From Dryas octopetala (lineage: Eukaryota; Streptophyta; Magnoliopsida; Rosales; Rosaceae), in the NCBI GenBank assembly GCA_963921425.1, contig OY992836.1, positions 10,323,304 through 10,387,303 of the forward strand: a stretch of 64,000 nt of DNA, given 5' to 3'. Made by a program: the position numbers and the translations under genes. Below, piece by piece: positions 57,094 through 64,000 of the stretch. Every line of letters begins with the position of its first letter. Positions within the stretch are counted from its first letter, which is position 1. The notes under the pieces were generated by a model. The model saw nothing but the letters and a program-made list of their open reading frames with translations, had not been told where the DNA came from and did no database searches.

Positions 57094-59865
57094 GTGAGTA
57101 AACAATACCTGCACGCAAAGAAGAACTGGACCAAATATTTCTTCCTGCTCAACACAAGATACAGTGCTGTCAAGAATATGCCAATGTCTTTGGTTCAACT
57201 GTTCTTCCACTGAGAATCATAATTGCCCAAGTCCATTTATTCTGAAAACATAGAAGAGCTGGAACATGAAAAGAAATACCTTAAAGCAATCCATGTTGGT
57301 TGTAATATCACATAAGATAGTAGGACCAACGAAATTTCCATTCTCGTATCCTGGAACCTACACAAGTAAAGTTTGGAAAATTCAGAGAATGTTTCTAGAA
57401 AGCAAGCTCCCTAGTTATAAAATTTTGCCAAAAATCTAATTCCTCAGCATGTGAAATAAAGAACACTACAAGCTCCTCCATTGGCACCACGAGATCAGTG
57501 ATAAGACATTTTCCAAGCAAAAAACAATACAAAGCACATATTAACAGAAAAGGGAAGGACAAAAAACACAAAATAAGCTAACAGAGAAAGCCACGCCACA
57601 GCTATAACAAAATGAAAGAAAAGTAGTCCTTGGAAGTACATGAACAATCATTGATGTTGTGAGTAAAATTCATATACTTTTTTCCCATTTTTCATCCTTT
57701 AAATGATTGAATACATATTTTAAAGAACTTTCAAGATACAGTAAAGCTATGCATGATTTGTTCATAAATAGAAAAATTTCTTTTGTATTATATCCATCTC
57801 CCTGCAACTACAAAAACAAAAGATTATTTTCTTATTGATAAGTAAATTTCTTAAAAGGCACCAACGGGGTGCAGCCAAAGTACAGTACAGAAGCACACAA
57901 GAAACAAGAAAATAGGTGACGATAAAATACACCATCCATGGATATACAATTATCCTTCCTTGATGAGAATCACATCAAGAGAGAACCAAAGTCATATCCC
58001 TAAACAGTGCAACTACATGAAAATTACAAAAAATACCTCCCAGAGTTTTGGTAATATACTGAAATTAACATGTGGTTGATAGCAAGCAGAGTTTAACACG
58101 TTTCTTGAGTTTGTGTTCATGCATGTGTACATGCGTGAAGCAGGAATTGATTTAACTTAAAATAGATTGAGGGAAAATAACTGAATAAGTACCATAACAT
58201 TTCTCCCATCAAGAAGAAGTCTAGCACCACTTTCAACACTGCTCTGAACTAATCTGCAGATGGAATCCTTCACCTGTGAGTTAAGGAAGCACATTAAAGA
58301 CTAAATAATAATGCTTATGCATATCACTTAAACAAGTTATACAACACACCGTTGTAAGAGATTTCAAGGTTTTTTTTATGGATAAAAGAACATAATTACA
58401 AAAAAGAGATGGACAAGCATTGCACTTATATAATTAGAGAAAAGAGATGGACAAGTATTCCACCTATGCAAAACTAACTAAAAGCACAAACCAAGTGAAG
58501 TCCCACTCAATATAAAACTCGAGCCCGATCAAGACTATAGGGGGCATCCCTATAGTAACTAGACAAAGACGACCACAAGGTGGCCCACTCCAAAACAAAA
58601 GCTAGCAGCAACCTACTCCAAATTTGTTAAGTGAAGGAGCAATGTAAAAAAATATGCTTAGTAAATTCACCCGCTGCTTACGATACACAGAAACTCAGCT
58701 TTCCAATGTAGTTCCTTTTTGATAAAGCAGATTAACTGGCAGAACATGCATAAGGATTTGTTCACCTCTTTAGTAATAACTGGACCAAGGTCTGCACTGG
58801 GATCTGTTCCCACATTCACTTTAAGGGCTTTGGCATGCTCCACAAGCTCACCTTCCCTGAGAAATATAAATAGACGACTCAGTTCAATTAAAACTAGCTA
58901 TCCCAGGTCCAATAATAAAATTTTAAAAATAAAACTATTTGAATCTATGATAAAATAGTTACAATTTTAGCATTTACATATATATGTTACAGAAAAATAA
59001 TAAAATTCAAATTGAAAAACTAACATCTAATATAAAAGGAAAAATAATCTTAACCCTACACTACACTACCCAGGTTCTAAAATTGGACATAGTTTTGATT
59101 TGGCTACTCTCTTTCCAATTTACAAAAACCCATGAGCAGGCTTAGTAAAATTATTAACTCTTTTCATTAATGTTAACCCATGAGCAGCCGGCAGATCACA
59201 TCTCTTTTAGTACCATAGATGGACACATGTCACTTGTTTAACAAATTTAAAAGAAGGGTACTTGTAGAGCCATGTGGCACAACAAGAGAGGTTCCTTCTT
59301 TGCATCTCTTTTAGTTTACATCTAACTGTTAGATGTAAACTAATATATAGATTACACATAGATAAAGAATGACTAACAATGACCATAAGTTGCAAAGGAT
59401 GAACAAGAAAGTACCTCGAAGTTGTAAACAAACTCAAGTACTTGAGACTTAAGACACAATTAAGCTGACCAGCACACGTTCTACTGTTCTAGTGACATTC
59501 AAACTTTGAAGAAGACTATAGGCATCTAACTACTATTCTTAGATGTAGTTAACTCAGTAGATGGCAAGATACCAAAACAAAAACATTAAAAAGTTGAATA
59601 TACAAAAAAGGTGATACCATGGCATTGAACCTCCAACAAAAACAGCTGTATTGAGAGCCATACACCTCTGTCCTGCAGCACCAAAGCCAGCAGTAACCAG
59701 AGCATTCAAGGCAGCATCCATGTTAGCATCAGGCATGATGATTGCATGATTTTTTCCTCCTATATTGGACTAAGGAGTCAACAGCATCACCAGTAAGTAA
59801 AGCAAATATATGTGGATATCAGGTTCTCAACCACACTTTCAAATCAAGAAAATGGTGATTGTGTT

Positions 59866-59914
<49 letters not shown>

Positions 59915-62900
59915 AAGTATTCACCTGAACACGCTTTCCCCTAGCAACTGCCCTCGCATATATGTGCATTCCTGCCTTCACAGTATGTGAACAAGAAAGA
60001 GTAGTTAGAAAAAGGAAATTAAGCACATTAGTGTAGACCAATGGCGTACTCTATCATAATATTGAAGGTCCAAAGCTAAACACATGACAACCTCTGAGTG
60101 GTAAAACTGAACATGCGGACCTACTAAATGTCCGAATTTCAGGAACATGTAAGATTTCAGTGTAGAAAACTAATCAGAGATACTAGGATTTATGAGCTCT
60201 TCTTTTATTTTAATGATTTAATTTCATAACCATGAAATATTGATCCAGGAGCATCCAAAAGGCCTTACTAAAGCCTTGCTGGTTTAGCAGTTATGCTCTT
60301 AATCATATTAAAATAAGTCATGTGACTATCATATGAGTTTTAACTTTTAAGTATTTTTAAGGGTTGGGATTAAAGGGTTACATTTTTTTTATATGAAGAT
60401 TAAATGGTTACGTTTGTAATCAATGGCTAGGATGCTAGGGCTGTTGTAACCCCAACATACAGACCTGATTATGAGTCTTTGTGATAAGTTTACAAAAGGA
60501 AATATACATCAAATTACAGAACAATTATTGAGCCACTTTTTCCCCAGACATTCGATTATCATCGTTTCGGCATTGATTCTATTGCTTCCTTTCCCTGTTT
60601 CTGTTATTCTCTTGCAGAACACAAGACAGATTCTTTTTTTCTTTTTTCTTTTTTATGTTGCAACAGGTATAAAAGCAGTGGGCAGACTAATGAAAGTATT
60701 CAGCTCACAAGGAAAATCACATAAACACATTTAATTGTATAATGACTATGAGTCCTTGACCATGTGAAGATGTAGCAAAGCCCGACAAGGTTATATGTAA
60801 GTATGCTAAGGTGTTGAGTGCATCTGAACTTAAAATCATATCTTCAGGCACTGCATAGAGATATCAAGAATCATGAAGCATTGAACTGAAAATTAACTTA
60901 CTGTATTCGAGCCAACAAGCGATACAGCTTTTATATCATCATCATCACAGATATAGTTAACAATGTCCTGCTCACATTGATTTCAAGGAAAAATAAAGGT
61001 CAGTGATAAAGGTATTATAGAAAATGTACCAAAGATTTATTAGCGAGCTACCCCATATTTTAAAACTTTCATTAAACATTTAAGTCAGTATAAAAACTAT
61101 AAGATTCTGAAGAGGTAATGGGTTAGAAAAGAAAAGGAGAAAACTAAGATAATGTCTCTCAAGCAAGAATGACTCCACCCCTAAAACATGGGCCAATCTG
61201 GGGAAGAGTGGGAAAATTAGTTGCTAACATAGCACCATCAGAATCTACAACAAGCTGTCACTACACAATCACCTACATCACAGCATAACAATTTGAAAAA
61301 ATATACAGTGCAATGGGAATGCCCAGCAGCTAACGCAGACCCATATTATTGCCACCCCACGAACTCAAACAAAAGGGCTCAAACGTAAACTAAATGGCCC
61401 ACACCTTGTCTAATAACAGAGATAACATTTCTTTTTATAGTCTTGCTAGTTAAAGAGTAGGAGGTTCCAAGGCTAGAATTGTGGAAAATAGGTATATATG
61501 GTTAATGATCATAAGAATGATAGAGAATAAGGAGATCCTGGCAAACATAACTTACATGGGTGCCATGAACAACATTTAAGACACCATCAGGCAAACCAGC
61601 CTCCTTGGCAAGTGCCGCAAGTATCATTGAAGCCCCTTAAACAAAAATAATATCAACCATTTCAATTTGTCAATATGGGGGAAAAAGAAAATGTAAACAT
61701 AAGATTGGATTTTTAGGAAGATAAACGTAAAATGAAATGAAATCAACAATGATGCAAGTTGTAACATACAACAACTTACATTATCACCAATTGGTCACTG
61801 TGCAGACATCATTAAAACATATCTGAATACCATACACAAAATTAAAAAAGCATTTCAATATTGATGTTTTTTTTCCTCCTTTTTGTATGGAAAAACCTAG
61901 GACCACTTCAACCCCACCCCACACCTCAGCTTTACCACCCTTCTTATAGTGAACAGGTTTCCACCTAAAACCAAGGCACGAGAGCAGTTGCATTGATTAA
62001 ATGCATGCCCAAATGCACACATGTATGCACTAGCGTAACTTAATTGTTCTAAAAATCCTGAAATTTACGGTACAATTACAATTTACAAATATTCAGTATA
62101 TCACCTGCAACTCCCAACTCAATAACCTTTTCCACCTCTTATATTCATTAATTAGATGTCTTCGTATCAGGAAACTTCTATATACATGTGCCCAAAAGCA
62201 TGCACGCATGAAACTTATATGTAGATCTTGAAATTCATGTTATGATTACTATTTACAAGTATTATCACCCACACCTCAGCCAACCTCAAGAACCTTTCCC
62301 TCCACCTATATTAATTAACTAGATGTCTTTGTATCTGGAAACTTCTGTAAACATGGCTCACTACGTAGGACTTTGATACATATGAAAATCAGTAAAGCAA
62401 TGGGGGTGTAATTTCAATTGGGCATGACTTATCAGTGCAAGCTTTGCTCCAAACCAAAACTTCTTGGCAGGCAGTAGATCCATTGATAATGAATGGAATT
62501 ATACAGTTCACCACCCTCCATAATATTGCTTAAAGCAGCCACCGCACACCTGCTTGCATCCACATATAAAGCATGCAATGTCCCAGTCTCATGCAAAATA
62601 TATATATATTCAGCTCACCCATATAAAGGTAGTATCTCCTCAAACAAGTTTACAAAAGCATCAAACAAGAATATATGAACACGATAATAAGGGAATCAAA
62701 GTCACCTGGATTTTTTTCACATGGCTTAAGAACAAATGTATTTCCACATGTAACTGCAATTGGGAACATCTGCAAATCATGGAAACATTACTTAGGAGGA
62801 AACTCCCCTTATCTATTTCGCAGACCATGCAAATAAAAGGACTCTTAACTTCTAAAAAAAAAAAGTTGTATGATTAACAAAAAAAGTTTACCACACTTGC

Positions 62901-63885
62901 ATAAACTAAAATTTGAAGAAAAGCTACCAAGAGAAGATTTAAGGATAATCATGTAAACATAATCTAAAAGTCTGTTTATCGTAGTTTAAAGGAATGATGA
63001 AATGCATGAGAAAATAAGCACCTCAACATGAACTAAAGAGGGAGCAAACTAATAAAAAATGTCACCCAACTCCTGCACTAGATTTTAAAATTATGAAAAA
63101 CAAACAACCAAAGAAAGAAAGGTAATGCAGACATACCCACAAGGGAATCATTGCTGGAAAGTTGAAGGGACATATCCCGGCACAAACACCAAGTGGTTCC
63201 CTAATGCAGTATGTATCAATACCATTAGATGCATTAGGAATAAATTCCCCCATTTGTAGAGTTGCCATCCCACAAGCATGTTCAACCACCTCTAAAAGAA
63301 AAAAGAAAAGCAACCCACTTTTTGGTAACACTGGATCATAACAGTAACAGAAATTGCAATAACACACATGCAAAGACTGACCTAAACCACGGAGCACATC
63401 ACTCTCGGCACCCTTCAACGTCTTGCCCTGTTCTATGGTGATATTCATGGCAAGCTTGTCCTGAAAAGAGTAATATTGTGTAGTCCGCATTGAGATTCAT
63501 AAGTTCAAGATAGAAGACAATTATGAATTTATGCAATTCCAATTACTGACAATATCTCTCCGGATGAGCTCTTGTAGCTTAAACATGATACGTTGACGAG
63601 TGGTAATAGGTGTGTTTTTCCATGACGGAAAAGCTTGCTTGGCTGAGCTAACTGCAGCCTTGAACTCTTCATAGGTAGTTAAAGGAACATGAGAAACAAC
63701 CTCTTGTGTTGCCTAATTAAGAAATCAAATATATAATTAATAATACCACTGATAAGTGTGTCTATCAAGAAGAAAATAAGATGATAACTAATTGAATTTT
63801 GGGAACTTACAGGATTTATTACATCAATGATTGAACACCCTTGCGAATCAACAAATTTCCCTCCAATAAAATTAGGAACCTTCAG
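54565..63885 (-). CDS. ALDH6B2: Methylmalonate-semialdehyde dehydrogenase (ALDH6B2-like) with repetitive C-terminal extension; 5' end outside window
   Basis: Visible exons: 63811-63885, 63551-63712, 63382-63460, 63137-63291, 62706-62769, 61556-61635, 60902-60967, 59925-59975, 59618-59769, 58766-58856, 58193-58273, 57280-57357, 57109-57144, 56920-56963, 56464-56542, 55931-56021, 54565-55832. They encode 883 residues in continuous phase; the first exon (start and mitochondrial presequence) is beyond 64000. The ALDH fold opens at VPNFIGGKFVDS and has PFNFPAMIPLW, VLNVVHG, SLVGSNTAG, the catalytic cysteine in GAAGQRCMAL (about residue 280 of the visible part), EEIFGPVLL and GINVPVPVPLPF. The enzyme oxidises methylmalonate and malonate semialdehydes to propionyl- and acetyl-CoA with NAD+ and CoA (valine and pyrimidine breakdown, mitochondria). 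After about residue 482, where family members normally end, about 400 Ser/Thr/Arg-rich residues follow, built from degenerate TSQR/TSER repeats. Confidence 0.92.
55143..55310 (-). repeat. Perfect 84-bp (28-codon) tandem duplication
   Basis: 55143-55226 and 55227-55310 are identical by eye over all 84 bases. Each encodes a 28-residue unit with TSQRTENIPPSSERNH and VPTSQRNGNLAL. The reading frame is preserved, and identity implies a very recent duplication or gene conversion. Confidence 0.93.
56214..56233. repeat. Poly(C) run in an ALDH6 intron
   Basis: Twenty consecutive C residues between the exons at 55931-56021 and 56464-56542. The length in the true genome may differ because homopolymers are sequenced poorly. 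Confidence 0.8.
57064..57091. repeat. (GA)n microsatellite in an ALDH6 intron
   Basis: About 14 GA dinucleotides just 3' (on the minus strand) of the exon 57109-57144. Confidence 0.85.
57830..58700. mobile_element. Two short LINE-like tails in ALDH6 introns
   Basis: 'attgataagtaaatttctta' then 'ggcaccaacggggtgcagcc' and 'caagaaacaag' at 57833-57910, and 'tttttttatggataaaagaa', 'cataattacaaaaaagagat' with 'aaaacaaaagctagcagc' at 58371-58610, resemble 3' ends of plant L1 elements inserted opposite to the plus strand. No coding part remains. The exon at 58193-58273 separates them, so they are independent insertions. Confidence 0.35.
59866..59912. repeat. (GT)n(GA)n microsatellite in an ALDH6 intron
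   Basis: About seven GT followed by 16 GA dinucleotides, only some 13 bp 3' (minus strand) of the exon 59925-59975. Confidence 0.85.
61985..62355. repeat. Diverged about 168-bp tandem duplication in an ALDH6 intron
   Basis: Two successive copies share, in order, 'cccaaa(t/a)gca...gcac(a/g)cat', 'gaaatt(t/c)a(c/t)g(g/t)ta', 'atttacaa(a/g)tatt', 'cacct(g/c)', 'aacctttt/cc', 'cacctcttatatt/cacctatatt', 'agatgtct(t)' and 'ggaaacttct'. The marker 'agatgtct' lies at 62154 and 62321. The second copy ends near 62355. Confidence 0.6.
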
Positions 63886-64000
63886 CTACAATTAAATCTA
63901 AAATAAGTTTGTGATACAGGAACCCAACTCATTCAAAGAAAAGCAGAGATAGACAGAGAAGAAGTAAAAATGAAATTCAGCAAAGCAGCCTTATTCCATC

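Overview
This is nuclear DNA of a flowering plant, almost certainly a eudicot. The base composition is AT-rich, genes have many short introns with GT/AG borders, and intergenic space is full of plant-type transposable elements. The protein families (UGT91 glycosyltransferase, FAR1-related, DYW-type PPR, plastid DXS, exostosin GT47, SpoU methylase, ALDH6) are all plant-typical. A woody rosid, perhaps Rosaceae, is my guess, but nothing in the sequence proves it.

Layout. 1.2-2.6 kb (-): an intact single-exon UGT. 3.99-9.51 kb: a complete Mutator-like element (MULE) with about 200-bp terminal inverted repeats, a perfect 9-bp target duplication and an intact four-exon FAR1-type transposase gene. 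9.5-15.1 kb: repeats and no recognisable gene. 15.1-16.9 kb: wreckage of a P-type PPR gene, head to head with an intact DYW-type PPR gene (16.9-19.0 kb, +). 20.2-23.4 kb (-): a complete ten-exon DXS gene. 24.4-26.3 kb: a solo LTR carrying seven copies of an 83-bp tandem repeat. 27-39.4 kb: a transposon-rich stretch holding a TIR element, two related hAT-type elements with 8-bp duplications, a TRIM retrotransposon and a 5'-truncated LINE. 40.7-43.6 kb (-): a five-exon GT47 gene. 45-45.7 kb: two MITEs. 48.7-52.6 kb (-): a four-exon SpoU/TrmH RNA methyltransferase. 53.5-54.5 kb: a foldback element. 54.6 kb to beyond the right edge (-): an ALDH6B2-like gene, of which 17 exons are visible, ending in an unusual repetitive C-terminal extension of about 400 residues.

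The genes are not a pathway cluster. They are ordinary housekeeping or specialised-metabolism genes separated by transposons. The most notable items are the intact MULE with near-identical ends, the repeat-extended ALDH6, the 83-bp array inside the solo LTR, and the decayed PPR gene beside an intact one. Exon joins were made by hand from splice consensus and reading frame. No database search or alignment program was run.
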